Of a DNA stretch of 64,000 nt, positions 9,797 through 18,611 are shown in pieces. The first letter of the stretch is position 1. Every line of letters starts with the position of its first letter. The stretch comes from K189A clade bacterium. GTDB lineage: Bacteria > Pseudomonadota > Gammaproteobacteria > Pseudomonadales > Azotimanducaceae. The translations under genes and the position numbers were made by a program. Under the pieces are notes generated by a model that was not told the DNA's origin, did no database searches, and saw only the letters and a list, made by a program, of their open reading frames with translations. The stretch lies in the NCBI GenBank assembly GCA_902613475.1, contig CACMHG010000001.1, forward strand, positions 1-64,000, read 5' to 3'.

Positions 9797-11782
9797 TTAG
9801 GCCTGCCTACCTGCCACGGTCAAGGCTGTGGCCACGATGCGTTCGGTCGTCATCCCCAATGTTTCTAGGGCTTGAGCACCGGGGGCCGACATTCCAAAGC
9901 GGTCAATTCCGACTACCGCACCATCTAAACCCACATATTTAAACCAAGTGTCGGGGTGGCCAGCCTCTACCGCCACTCTGACACGTACTGACGCGGGTAG
10001 TACCGCTTCTCGATACTCTGCGTCCTGCATCTCAAAAACCTCGACACAGGGCATGGACACTACACGTGCAGGAATTCCTTGAGCCAGCAAGGATTCCGCC
10101 GCCGCCATGGTAATGCCCACCTCTGAGCCCGTCGCGATCAGCAATACTTGCGGTGATTGGTCGGGCTCATACAGCACATACCCTCCACGCTTAACGTTCG
10201 CAAAAGCCACCTCTGAGCGTGCTTGTGCCGAGACTTTTTGCCGCGTAAAGACCAAGGCCGTGGGCATGGTGCGACTGGCCATGGCGGATTTCCAGGCCAC
10301 CGCAGTTTCCACCGTGTCGCATGGACGCCAGGTCGCCAGATTGGGGGTGGTACGCAAATTAGCCAGCTGTTCTACAGGCTGGTGCGTGGGTCCGTCTTCA
10401 CCGACGGCAACAGAGTCATGGGTATATACAAAGATATTCGGTAGCTGCATCAGGGCTGCCAGCCGCACGGCGTTTCGGGCATATTCCATAAAGATCAGAA
10501 ACGTGCCGGTGAAGGGGCGATATCCACCGTGGAGCTGCATGCCGTTACTGATCGCGGTCATACCAAACTCGCGCACACCAAAACTCAGGTACTGATCGTC
10601 ATTCGCTTCGCCCCATCGAGTATTGTTTGAACCGGTCAGGTCGGCGGAGCCGCCGAAGAGTTCTGGCACCCCTTGAGCCACCGCCCCAATGGCAGCTTGC
10701 GATGACTTGCGTGTCTCCAGATCCACAGGATTCGCCTGCTGATTCTGCGCAAAACTATCGATAGCATCTGACCAGCCCGCGGGCAGCTCTCCATTCATGC
10801 GCCTTTCGAATTCGGCAGCCAGCGCAGCATCGCTCGCGCGATAGGTTTCGAGCTTCGCCTGCCATGTCTGGTGTCGTTGTGCGCCAACATCACGTTGATC
10901 CCAAGCATCTGCAATGTCACTGGGGATTTCCCATGCGGGCGCGGCCCATCCTAGCTCGGCCTTGGTTAACGCGATTTCCTCCTCACCGAGTACGGAGCCG
11001 TGAGCGCTAGCCGTGCCGCCTTTGTTGGGTGATCCGAACCCAATCACAGTCTTACAGCACACCAAGGTTGGTCGCCCATCGGACTCGGCCGCATTCTTTA
11101 GGGCGTCGCTGATTTCTTGAGCATCATGACCGTTAACGTTACGAATCACACGCCAGCCATAGGCCTCAAAGCGCGCGGGCACGTCTTCACTGAACCATTC
11201 CTGTACCTCGCCGTCGATGGAGATGCCGTTATCGTCATAGAGGCAAATGAGCTTTGATAATGCCAGGGTGCCTGCAAGTGACGCGGCTTCGTGAGAGATA
11301 CCCTCCATCAAACAACCATCGCCTGCGACCACCCAAGTACGATGGTCGACCAGGTCGATCTCCTCGGTGTTGAATTCTTTGGCCAGCTTTTGCTCTGCCA
11401 GCGCCATGCCTACCGCCATGGCGAAGCCCTGGCCTAGGGGCCCTGTCGTGGTCTCCACTCCGGGACATTCGCCAAATTCTGGGTGACCAGCGGTCTTAGA
11501 GTGAAGCTGCCTGAAGTCCTTTAGATCTTGAAGGCTAACGTCATAGCCAGTGAGATGAAGCAGCGCGTAGAGCAACATTGAGCCGTGCCCATTCGACAGC
11601 ACAAATCGGTCACGGTCAGGCCAGAGCGGGTCATTTGGGTTGTGCTTAAGAAAATCTCGCCAGAGAACCTCGGCGACATCGGCAAGACCCATGGGGGCTC
11701 CCGGGTGCCCACTCTTCGCGGCTTGTACAGCGTCCATGGCCAATACCCGAACGGCATTCGCGAGCTGAAAACGTGAGGACAT
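9797..11782 (-). CDS. tkt: Transketolase
   Basis: The 661-residue thiamine-diphosphate enzyme transfers two-carbon units between sugar phosphates. It shows [10 protein letters not shown], the ThDP motif [20 protein letters not shown], the catalytic loop [18 protein letters not shown] and the sugar-binding region [17 protein letters not shown] at the C-terminus. It heads the tkt-pgk-fba run and, with RpiA at 3.3 kb, supplies the non-oxidative pentose phosphate pathway. The upstream 171 bases are shared with divergent metK. The start ATG has GGAGAG seven bases upstream. Confidence 0.97.
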   Translation of the reverse strand: MSSRFQLANAVRVLAMDAVQAAKSGHPGAPMGLADVAEVLWRDFLKHNPNDPLWPDRDRFVLSNGHGSMLLYALLHLTGYDVSLQDLKDFRQLHSKTAGHPEFGECPGVETTTGPLGQGFAMAVGMALAEQKLAKEFNTEEIDLVDHRTWVVAGDGCLMEGISHEAASLAGTLALSKLICLYDDNGISIDGEVQEWFSEDVPARFEAYGWRVIRNVNGHDAQEISDALKNAAESDGRPTLVCCKTVIGFGSPNKGGTASAHGSVLGEEEIALTKAELGWAAPAWEIPSDIADAWDQRDVGAQRHQTWQAKLETYRASDAALAAEFERRMNGELPAGWSDAIDSFAQNQQANPVDLETRKSSQAAIGAVAQGVPELFGGSADLTGSNNTRWGEANDDQYLSFGVREFGMTAISNGMQLHGGYRPFTGTFLIFMEYARNAVRLAALMQLPNIFVYTHDSVAVGEDGPTHQPVEQLANLRTTPNLATWRPCDTVETAVAWKSAMASRTMPTALVFTRQKVSAQARSEVAFANVKRGGYVLYEPDQSPQVLLIATGSEVGITMAAAESLLAQGIPARVVSMPCVEVFEMQDAEYREAVLPASVRVRVAVEAGHPDTWFKYVGLDGAVVGIDRFGMSAPGAQALETLGMTTERIVATALTVAGRQA

Positions 11783-11910
11783 AGTATTTCTCTCCGACTT
11801 GAGAGCGTATTGTCCGTGTTTTGCTGCCCATGCTGCAAATATTCTGCAATTTAAATCAAATTTTCGTCACTTAAACCCGCATTTAATATCCAGTAGCATC
11901 CGCGCTCAGT

Positions 11911-11935
11911 TTGACGGACGGTCTGCACCGGTCAA
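11911..11935 (+). promoter_or_regulatory. Leader hairpin upstream of metK
   Basis: TTGAC, a three-base bulge GGA, CGGT, a four-base loop CTGC, then ACCG and GTCAA form a nine-pair stem ending 18 bases before the metK start and just ahead of its AAAGGAAA ribosome site. The structure is visible directly. It does not match the SAM-I, SAM-II, SAM-IV or SAM/SAH riboswitch patterns I know, so a regulatory role is only a suggestion. Confidence 0.35.
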
Positions 11936-11953
11936 GTAACAAAGGAAACTCCC

Positions 11954-13111
11954 ATGCCAGCACAATCGTTATTTACTTCCGAATCCGTTTCTGAAGGCCA
12001 CCCAGACAAAGTCGCTGATCAGGTATCTGATGCGGTCGTCGACGCCATGCTTGCCCAAGACAGCGAATCTAGAGTCGCCTGCGAGACCATGATCAAAACC
12101 GGTATCGTGATGCTCGCCGGTGAAATTCGCAGCGAAGCCGTTGTCGACTTCGACAAGCTTGCCCGTTCGGTTATCGAACAAATCGGTTATGACGGCCCCG
12201 AAATCGGTTTCGACCCAGAGGCCTGTACGGTCGTAAACGCGCTCGGGCAGCAAAGCCAAGACATCGCCATGGGCGTCGACGAATCCACGGATCATGAGCA
12301 AGGTGCTGGCGATCAAGGTTTGATGTTTGGCTACGCAACAAACGAGACAGATGTACTGATGCCCGCGCCAATTGTCTATTCGCATCGTTTGGTTGAGCAG
12401 CAAGCCAAGGCCAGACGCAGCTCTTTGAAGTTTCTGCGGCCTGACGCGAAAAGCCAGCTGACCTTTCGCTATGACGAGGCGGGGCGACCCATTGGCATCG
12501 ATGCCGTGGTGCTTTCCACCCAGCACTCTCCAGATGTCGATCAAGCGACTCTGCGAGAGGCCGTCATGGAGGAGATCATTATGCCAGTATTACCCCAAAA
12601 CTGGGTCACCCCTGACACGCAATTCCATATCAATCCAACAGGGCAGTTCATCATCGGAGGCCCGGTAGGCGACTGTGGATTGACCGGACGCAAAATTATT
12701 GTCGATACCTACGGCGGCATGGCGCGTCATGGTGGAGGGGCTTTTTCTGGCAAGGATCCGTCTAAGGTGGACCGATCTGCCGCTTATGCAGGGCGTTACG
12801 TGGCGAAAAACATCGTCGCCGCAGGTCTCGCGGAGCGCTGCGAGATTCAGGTGAGCTACGCCATCGGCGTTGCAGAGCCGACTTCGATCAGTGTGGATAC
12901 CTACGGCACAGGCAAAATCAGCGACAGCGAAATCATTCAACTTGTCCGTGAGCACTTTGATTTGAGGCCTAAGGGACTAATCGCGATGCTGGATCTGAAG
13001 CGTCCCATTTATCAGCAAACCGCCGCCTATGGCCACTTTGGTCGAATCGGAGACGACTTCACGTGGGAGCGTACGGACAAGGCAGAAGCGCTCGCAGCCG
13101 CTATCCTTTAA
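11954..13111 (+). CDS. metK: S-adenosylmethionine synthetase
   Basis: The 385-residue enzyme makes SAM from ATP and methionine. Signature hexapeptide GAGDQG followed by [10 protein letters not shown], the phosphate loop [23 protein letters not shown] and the N-terminal [21 protein letters not shown] are all present. AAAGGAAA lies a good distance before the ATG at 11954. Transcribed divergently from tkt and followed 39 bases later by metF, it joins a methionine/SAM neighbourhood completed by metX and metW at 20.7-22.5 kb. ahcY, often between metK and metF, is absent here. Confidence 0.97.
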   Translation: MPAQSLFTSESVSEGHPDKVADQVSDAVVDAMLAQDSESRVACETMIKTGIVMLAGEIRSEAVVDFDKLARSVIEQIGYDGPEIGFDPEACTVVNALGQQSQDIAMGVDESTDHEQGAGDQGLMFGYATNETDVLMPAPIVYSHRLVEQQAKARRSSLKFLRPDAKSQLTFRYDEAGRPIGIDAVVLSTQHSPDVDQATLREAVMEEIIMPVLPQNWVTPDTQFHINPTGQFIIGGPVGDCGLTGRKIIVDTYGGMARHGGGAFSGKDPSKVDRSAAYAGRYVAKNIVAAGLAERCEIQVSYAIGVAEPTSISVDTYGTGKISDSEIIQLVREHFDLRPKGLIAMLDLKRPIYQQTAAYGHFGRIGDDFTWERTDKAEALAAAIL

Positions 13112-13125
13112 CAGCTGGAACTCGC

Positions 13126-13153
13126 CATGATGAGTTCCTAGGAACTCATCATG
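13126..13153 (+). repeat. 28-bp perfect palindrome covering the metF start codon
   Basis: The arm CATGATGAGTTCC (13126-13138), a central TA, and its exact reverse complement GGAACTCATCATG (13141-13153) make a perfect 28-base palindrome between metK and metF. The right arm includes the GGA of the metF ribosome site and the ATG start itself. As RNA it could fold into a stem of about 11 pairs hiding the start; as DNA it is an ideal dimeric-repressor operator. Which of these applies cannot be told from sequence. Confidence 0.8.
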
Positions 13154-14008
13154 AGCCAGACAGATCGTTCAAAACCACTACCCACACTGAGTTTTGAGTT
13201 CTTCCCCCCCAGAGAAAACGATGGCGTTGCGAAGCTATTGGATGGCTCGGTCGCCAAGCTTGCCGCGTTTGACCCAGACTACTGTTCGGTAACTTACGGT
13301 GCCGGTGGCTCCACTCGACAGGGCACTCAGGATCTTGTTGAGGCACTATTGGCAGCGCAAATCAACTCCGTCCCGCATCTTTCGATTGGCGGCAGCACAG
13401 ATGCGGCCTTGCTTGAGCTTGTCGAGCACTACCGAAATATCGGCGTAACGAAAATTCTCTGCTTACGTGGAGACCAGCCGTCGGGGGATGCAAGCAGACC
13501 TGTTTACGCAAAAGATTTGGTCGAGCGACTACAGCAACACTATCCGAAACATTTTGAGCTGGCGGTCGCCGCCTATCCTGAGGTGCATCCCGACGCGTCT
13601 TGCGCCGCGAAAGACATGATTCACTTTTCTGCCAAGGTCAGCGCTGGTGCAAGCTCTGCGATTACCCAGTACTTTTACAACCCTGAAGCCTACGGTTTTT
13701 TTCTCGATCGATGCGCCAAGGCAGGACTCTCCATACCAGTCACAGCTGGCATCATGCCGATTACAAATGTTGAAGCCCTGCAGCGCTTTAGCGCTAAGGC
13801 TGGTGCCGACATTCCTAGATGGCTGGCGAAATCGATGGCGACCTATATGTCAGACGAAAAAGGCCTGATCGATTATGGCGTTGAGGTGGTTACCAAGCTG
13901 TGTGAAAGGTTGCTCGAGATGGGGGCTCCCGGGCTACACTTCTACACGCTTAATCGATGGGGAGCGAGTAGCCGAATTTGCCGCAATTTAGGCTTCCTCG
14001 AAAGATGA
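13151..14008 (+). CDS. metF: 5,10-methylenetetrahydrofolate reductase
   Basis: The 285-residue FAD enzyme reduces methylene-THF to methyl-THF, the methyl donor for methionine synthase. It begins with the typical LSFEFFPPR, contains CSVTYGAGGSTRQGT, LRGDQPSG, and ends with the GLHFYTLNR signature. The ATG at 13151 sits within the right arm of a perfect palindrome, and the gene follows metK directly, so it probably shares its transcript. Its stop lies one base before the rsmE start. Confidence 0.97.
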   Translation: MSQTDRSKPLPTLSFEFFPPRENDGVAKLLDGSVAKLAAFDPDYCSVTYGAGGSTRQGTQDLVEALLAAQINSVPHLSIGGSTDAALLELVEHYRNIGVTKILCLRGDQPSGDASRPVYAKDLVERLQQHYPKHFELAVAAYPEVHPDASCAAKDMIHFSAKVSAGASSAITQYFYNPEAYGFFLDRCAKAGLSIPVTAGIMPITNVEALQRFSAKAGADIPRWLAKSMATYMSDEKGLIDYGVEVVTKLCERLLEMGAPGLHFYTLNRWGASSRICRNLGFLER

Positions 14009-14009
14009 T

Positions 14010-14738
14010 TTGTCACGCCTGAACCGTTTTTTCTTCGCCGGAGAGCACTGCCCCGGCGATATTCTTCAGCTCGATGCTGAAAGCTCAAACTATCTCTGCC
14101 GCGTGCTACGCATGCGCGAGCAAGAAGAAGTAGATATTTTTGACGGCGAAGGCGGCCTCTACCGCTGTCAGGTCAGCAAAGCGCATCAGCGGCGCGCCCA
14201 AATACGTGTTGTCGAGCAAATCGTCTCCATCGAGCGGCCGGACCAGGCACCCTCACTGGCAATGGCGCTGCTCAAGGGCCAAGCCATGGATCGAGCGATC
14301 GCCCAGGCGACAGAGCTTGGCGTACAGCAGATTTGGTTATTGCAGACGGATCGGAGCAATCTTCCTCTCAAAGGAGAACGCCTGGACCAAAAACTAGGCC
14401 ATTGGCAGCGGATCATTGCATCTGCTTGTGAGCAGTGTGGACAGACCTGGCTACCCGTACTCCACCCGCCGAGGACGGTAAAGGCCTGCATAGATGAGCA
14501 GGCAAATGGTGTACCGATCGTTTTTGACCTTGATGGCGCCCTTCTGCCTCGTCAAGTCGACATCCATCAACCGCTTATCTTCATTGGCCCGGAAGGGGGT
14601 TGGAGTGATGAGGAAGCACAGTTTTTTCGCGATCAGGACGTCGCTAGGTATCGGTTAGGGGACACAGTTTTGCGCGCAGAAACCATGCCCGCTGTCGCCC
14701 TGGCACTGATTCAGCATCTCAGAGGATGGCCTGCCTAG
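14010..14738 (+). CDS. rsmE: 16S rRNA (uracil-1498-N3)-methyltransferase
   Basis: The 242-residue SPOUT-family methyltransferase modifies U1498 of 16S rRNA using SAM. N-terminal PUA-like region (RFFFAGEHCPGDILQL...) is followed by the trefoil-knot segment with IGPEGGWSDEEAQFF and LGDTVLRAETMPAVAL, the SAM-binding signature. The start is TTG at 14010, one base after the metF stop, with no ATG nearby. The 3' end overlaps the convergent gene at 14719 by 20 bases. In Pseudomonas rsmE lies at the far edge of the Pil-Chp cluster, which matters for the next gene. Confidence 0.93.
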   Translation: MSRLNRFFFAGEHCPGDILQLDAESSNYLCRVLRMREQEEVDIFDGEGGLYRCQVSKAHQRRAQIRVVEQIVSIERPDQAPSLAMALLKGQAMDRAIAQATELGVQQIWLLQTDRSNLPLKGERLDQKLGHWQRIIASACEQCGQTWLPVLHPPRTVKACIDEQANGVPIVFDLDGALLPRQVDIHQPLIFIGPEGGWSDEEAQFFRDQDVARYRLGDTVLRAETMPAVALALIQHLRGWPA

Positions 14739-15726
14739 TATCTTTCGTCAGGCTCGCCCGCAGCCGCTCAGCGGCATCTGATACCGCCTGCATATCGGCC
14801 TCAAGTTCTGGATTTATCGTCCCTGCCCCGAGCTGCTCTTGGTAAGCCCCCAACAGCCCTGGCAGCATGTCTAGTACCGTCGCAAGCTGCACTTGGGCAA
14901 AATCCGCATTCTCACCCCCTAGCGTTTTCTCAGCATCGTCGAGGACAAACTCCCCCCCGGATGCAAGCACGTCAGCCCGCTCAATCACGCGTTCGTATTG
15001 GGTGTCATCTATCTGGGTTTGATTTGCCAACGTCTCGCCTAGGGGAGGCAGGGTTAAGACATGAAGCAGCGTTTTGGCATCGCCTAATACCTGATCGTGT
15101 TCAGGCGCGGCAGCCAAGGTGCCGTCCAAAAGACGATCCAACAGATTTATTTGGGCGCCGGTTATTTCTAGCACATCGCGCCACTGACGCGCTGCAGCAA
15201 AGTCTGCGACCTGAGCGAAGGATAAGCGTAGGGACGCCAGATCTTTCGTGGTTTGGAGCTGGCCCAATAGCGTTGTCCATTGTTCCGCATCTTCGTCGCC
15301 CGGCGTTTGGGCGCTGCCCAGGGCGGCATTGAGGGGCACAACCAAAAAAGCGACCTCTAGCGGCATCACCCAGTCTGCTTGTGACGCCTGTTGGGCCTGC
15401 CGATCTAGATCCTTTAACGATTTACCGACTTGCCGCAGGAGTTCGAGGCTTTTGCTGGTTAACGGCAGCCGATCTGCCGCCAGCGCATTCAACCAGTGCG
15501 CCAACAGTGTCCACGAACTGTCCGGCGGTAGCACGGTGCTAATCGTTTGCGCCACGCGCTCCATCTGCTGAAAGCCGGCTTTGCGATTCTCATCCAATAT
15601 TACCGCCAGCAAACCGCGCTCGAAGTCGCGTCGATTATGGAAAACCTGGCTTGGAGTGAGTCCGCTCGACACGTTTAGTTTACCTTTAGGACATTCGGGC
15701 CCGTGAGCATAGACCATAGCTCGCAA
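14719..15726 (-). CDS. Uncharacterised protein, possible ChpA/FimL N-terminal-like domain
   Basis: This 335-residue soluble, alpha-helical, acidic protein has no signal peptide, membrane segment or catalytic motif that I recognise. Residues about 25-115 (SQVFHNRRDFERGLLAVILDE... through LLRQVGKSLKDLDRQ) look like the helical repeat found in the N-terminal part of ChpA and in FimL of type IV pilus chemosensory systems; this is pattern memory, not a search. The location is telling: in Pseudomonas the interval between rsmE and gshB carries pilGHIJK-chpA. Here only this one gene remains, on the opposite strand to both neighbours. It could be a remnant or a stand-alone scaffold protein; other helical families are possible. 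Confidence 0.5.
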   Translation of the reverse strand: MRAMVYAHGPECPKGKLNVSSGLTPSQVFHNRRDFERGLLAVILDENRKAGFQQMERVAQTISTVLPPDSSWTLLAHWLNALAADRLPLTSKSLELLRQVGKSLKDLDRQAQQASQADWVMPLEVAFLVVPLNAALGSAQTPGDEDAEQWTTLLGQLQTTKDLASLRLSFAQVADFAAARQWRDVLEITGAQINLLDRLLDGTLAAAPEHDQVLGDAKTLLHVLTLPPLGETLANQTQIDDTQYERVIERADVLASGGEFVLDDAEKTLGGENADFAQVQLATVLDMLPGLLGAYQEQLGAGTINPELEADMQAVSDAAERLRASLTKDTRQAIL

Positions 15727-15839
15727 AGTCGAACAGGTGCAGGAAGAATCGAGGGTCGGCTACCTATGCAGGCTGGCATTTGCTTCATCGGCACAACAAT
15801 CGTTACCTTACCGTCCTCATCTTCTTAGCAGGTATCTCC

Positions 15840-16814
15840 ATGACCAAGATTGCCTTTCTGATGGATCCCATCGAAACCGTCGCGATCAAAAAAGATTCGA
15901 CCCTCGCCATGATTCGAGCGGCTCAGATGAGAGGCATGGATGTTTACTATTGTCGGCAAGAAGACCTTGTGATTTCTGACAACCGCGTCTGCGCCTATTT
16001 GAGTCGTTTAGCGTTGGTTTCGCACTTCGCCGAGGCACTCGATCCTGCTAGCGTCAATACCGGCGAGGATTCCTGGTTCACTCTGGCGTCCGAAGAGCTG
16101 ATGCCACTGTCCACCATGGACATCGTCATGATGCGCAAGGATCCCCCCTTTGACATGGAATATATCTATACGACCTACCTTCTCGAGCGAGCGGAATCAG
16201 AGGGGGTAAGGGTAGTAAACCGGCCAGGTTCGTTGCGGGACTGCAACGAAAAACTCTTCGCAACCGCCTTTCCCGAGTGTTGTCCGCCGCTTGTTGTGAG
16301 CAGGCGCCTGGACGTGCTGAAAAAATTTCACGCCGAGCACAAAAATGTGGTCTTTAAAAAATTGGACGGCATGGGTGGGGCTTCAATCTTTCGCATCATG
16401 GAATCCGACCCAAATCTTTCCGTCGTCTTGGAAACGCTGACTGATGGCGGCCGCGAACAAATCATGGGTCAGGTCTACTTACCCGAAATTGTCGACGGCG
16501 ATAAACGAATTTTGATCGTGAACGGCGAGCCGGTGCCTTTCGCTCTAGCACGAATTCCGTCCGCGGGCGAAACTCGTGGAAATTTGGCCGCTGGGGGGCG
16601 CGGCGAAGGGCGGCCCTTAACCGACCGCGACCGTTGGATCGCTGAGCAAGTCGGACCAGAGCTGGTCAGGCGCGGGCTAAACTTTGTCGGCATCGATGTG
16701 ATTGGCGACTACTTGACCGAAATCAATGTCACCTGCCCAACCTGCATACGAGAGTTAGATGCTCAATTTGGTTTGGACATCGCCGGGGATCTCATGGACT
16801 CTCTCGCAAGCTAG
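15840..16814 (+). CDS. gshB: Glutathione synthetase
   Basis: The 324-residue ATP-grasp enzyme joins gamma-glutamylcysteine to glycine. N-terminal MTKIAFLMDPIETV, the small-loop region FKKLDGMGGASIFR, the nucleotide segment LPEIVDGDKRILIVNGEPV and the C-terminal GIDVIGDYLTEINVTCPT are characteristic. The ATG at 15840 matches the family N-terminus; an upstream in-frame start at 15780 would add 20 residues. gshB-tonB-yqgE-ruvX is a conserved order in Pseudomonas relatives. Confidence 0.96.
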   Translation: MTKIAFLMDPIETVAIKKDSTLAMIRAAQMRGMDVYYCRQEDLVISDNRVCAYLSRLALVSHFAEALDPASVNTGEDSWFTLASEELMPLSTMDIVMMRKDPPFDMEYIYTTYLLERAESEGVRVVNRPGSLRDCNEKLFATAFPECCPPLVVSRRLDVLKKFHAEHKNVVFKKLDGMGGASIFRIMESDPNLSVVLETLTDGGREQIMGQVYLPEIVDGDKRILIVNGEPVPFALARIPSAGETRGNLAAGGRGEGRPLTDRDRWIAEQVGPELVRRGLNFVGIDVIGDYLTEINVTCPTCIRELDAQFGLDIAGDLMDSLAS

Positions 16815-16827
16815 CGTCAAGCGACCC

Positions 16828-17583
16828 GTGTTTGCGACCCTCTCCAGAGATCGGTTTTACTTTACCGCGCTGCTTGCCATCGGCATTCACGCGGTCTTAG
16901 TGCTTGGCGTCACGTTCGAACAAGAACCGCGGAAAGCGACCACTGAGCCTCTCGCGATCGAACTTCAGCAAGGCGGAGATGCGCTTACTTTGGACGGCCT
17001 CGCGATCACACCAAACAACGATCCCTCGCAGTCGAACCCACCACCTGAGCGAAAATCCAACCAGCAAACATTCAACCTTGCTGACTCGGCGCCTGAACCC
17101 AAGCCATCTCTCGCGCCATCTCCCGCGCCGGCGGCACCTAAAGAAACAGCGCCACCGCCGCTGAAGGCCCTGAATACGAGGCAATTGGCGGAGCAAATCG
17201 TACTGTTCGATCAGCAAGCGAAACAGACTCGGGGTGATGCGCGACGAAGAGACCTTTCTGCAACAGGGGCACCAAGTGCCGCAGAAACCGCCTACCTCGC
17301 GATGTGGCGTCGTAAATGCGAGCGCCTAGGAGGAAACAATTACCCCGCAGGCAGACTGCAGGGTGAACTCACCCTCCGCGTTTCCATTCATCACTCGGGA
17401 CAACTACTTGATGTCAGGTTGCTGCGATCCTCGGGACACGAGGCACTCGATGCGGCTGCCTTGAAAACCGTCAGGCAGGCCGCACCATATCAACCCTTCA
17501 ACGTCGATATGCGCAAGCGGTATGATGAATTGACGTTCACTCGAACCTGGCAATTCAGTCGTAGCGGATCTTTAATCAATTGA
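16828..17583 (+). CDS. TonB-family energy transducer (TonB3-like)
   Basis: The protein (about 251 residues from GTG 16828) has a single N-terminal membrane anchor (FYFTALLAIGIHAVLVLGVTF), a proline-rich periplasmic linker (PKPSLAPSPAPAAPKET) and a C-terminal TonB domain with GELTLRVSIHHSGQLLDVRLLRSSGHEALDAAALKTVRQAAPY. It is expected to couple the proton gradient to outer-membrane processes, but no exbB/exbD is nearby. The Pseudomonas homologue in this position, TonB3, is linked to twitching motility. The start is uncertain: ATG 16759 would add 23 residues and overlap gshB by 56 bases. Confidence 0.85.
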   Translation: MFATLSRDRFYFTALLAIGIHAVLVLGVTFEQEPRKATTEPLAIELQQGGDALTLDGLAITPNNDPSQSNPPPERKSNQQTFNLADSAPEPKPSLAPSPAPAAPKETAPPPLKALNTRQLAEQIVLFDQQAKQTRGDARRRDLSATGAPSAAETAYLAMWRRKCERLGGNNYPAGRLQGELTLRVSIHHSGQLLDVRLLRSSGHEALDAAALKTVRQAAPYQPFNVDMRKRYDELTFTRTWQFSRSGSLIN

Positions 17584-17622
17584 CAGAGCAGAACGATATG
17601 GTGAGGACAGTCTCATAACGCC

Positions 17623-18171
17623 ATGAACCTGACGAACCACTTTTTGCTGGCTCTCCCGACGCTGCATCAGGACTATTTCGCGGCATCGCTGACCTATATT
17701 TGTGAGCACAGCAGCGATAGCGCCATGGGCATCGTCGTCAATCGCCCCTGCGATATCAGCGTTTTGGAACTGCTTAACCAACTCAACCTGAATCCGCAAC
17801 GACATTGGGTCGATTACCCCGTTATTGCCGGAGGACCTGTGTCCACAGACCGTGGCTTTATGCTGTTCGCTGGATCGGACGCCTATGACTCGTCTTTAAC
17901 CGTCGCCGAGGGTGTGCATCTCACCAGTGCCTTTGAATCGCTTCGGGCGGTGGCCAATGATGAAGGTCCAGAGCAATTTATGATTGCCCTTGGTTATGCC
18001 GGCTGGGGCGGGGGGCAGCTGGAAGATGAGATCGCGCGCAACGTCTGGCTCACCGTCGAAGCAAATCCGGAGATCCTATTTGATCAGCCCTATGAGAAAC
18101 GGCTGGATGCTGCGGCCAGCCTCCTAGGGATTGATTTGAACCTGGTTTCCCCAGATGCCGGATACAGCTGA
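17623..18171 (+). CDS. yqgE: UPF0301 protein YqgE
   Basis: This 182-residue cytoplasmic protein matches the YqgE/DUF179 family: NLTNHFLLALPTL at the N-terminus, YICEHSSDSAMGIVVNRP, GGPVSTDRGFMLF and ALGYAGWGGGQLEDEIARNVWL. The function is unknown. It is nearly always encoded with ruvX, and here its TGA overlaps the ruvX ATG by one base, so the two are translationally coupled. Confidence 0.93.
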   Translation: MNLTNHFLLALPTLHQDYFAASLTYICEHSSDSAMGIVVNRPCDISVLELLNQLNLNPQRHWVDYPVIAGGPVSTDRGFMLFAGSDAYDSSLTVAEGVHLTSAFESLRAVANDEGPEQFMIALGYAGWGGGQLEDEIARNVWLTVEANPEILFDQPYEKRLDAAASLLGIDLNLVSPDAGYS

Positions 18172-18611
18172 TGGTTGCTGGTGAAGGCTATGTGATAGGC
18201 ATCGACTTTGGGTTAAAGCACCTGGGCATCGCTGTTGGCCAGACGGTAACCGGGACTGCCAGCGGATTGAGCACTTTAAAAGCCCGCAACGGCAAGCCCA
18301 ACTGGTCAGAGGTTGACGAACTCTTGGTTCAATATCGTCCCATGTCCCTCGTCGTAGGGCTTCCGCTGAATATGGATGGCAGTGTTTCCGATATGTCCCA
18401 ACGCGCGAGTACTTTCGCTCAGCGCATTGCACGACACACTCGCCTGCCAACCTATTTGGCAGATGAACGCCTTTCTTCTTGGGCAGTAAAAGACGATGAC
18501 GTGCTGACCGGAGACATTCACGCTCGCTCTGCATGCTTAATTGCCGAGACCTTCTTAAATGACTTCAGCGCGTGCCTGCCGGTGAAGACCGAGTTGCACC
18601 ACCCGACATGA
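18171..18611 (+). CDS. ruvX: YqgF/RuvX pre-16S rRNA nuclease
   Basis: The 146-residue RNase H-fold protein begins VIGIDFGLKHLGIAVGQ, with the first catalytic aspartate in IDFG, continues with VVGLPLNMDGSVSDM and has a later acidic motif LADERLSSW, where the family usually has DERL(T/S)T. It is proposed to finish 16S rRNA 5'-end maturation and was earlier called a putative Holliday junction resolvase. It overlaps yqgE at its start and yggS at its end (ATGA). Confidence 0.92.
   Translation: MVAGEGYVIGIDFGLKHLGIAVGQTVTGTASGLSTLKARNGKPNWSEVDELLVQYRPMSLVVGLPLNMDGSVSDMSQRASTFAQRIARHTRLPTYLADERLSSWAVKDDDVLTGDIHARSACLIAETFLNDFSACLPVKTELHHPT

Noticed and set aside
10107-10595. 162-codon frame opposite transketolase
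   Set aside because: Antisense to the conserved ThDP region; no ribosome site or family resemblance.
11783-11953. SAM riboswitch upstream of metK
   Set aside because: No SAM-I, SAM-II or SAM/SAH core sequence could be found; only a simple hairpin is present.
11969-12544. 191-codon minus-strand frame inside metK
   Set aside because: Shadow of the conserved metK sequence; composition is not protein-like.
13112-13150. SAH riboswitch before metF
   Set aside because: The gap is only 39 bases and is filled by the palindrome; the SAH riboswitch core is absent.
15737-15979. 80-codon plus-strand frame over the gshB start
   Set aside because: It overlaps the well supported gshB N-terminus in another frame and shows no protein features.
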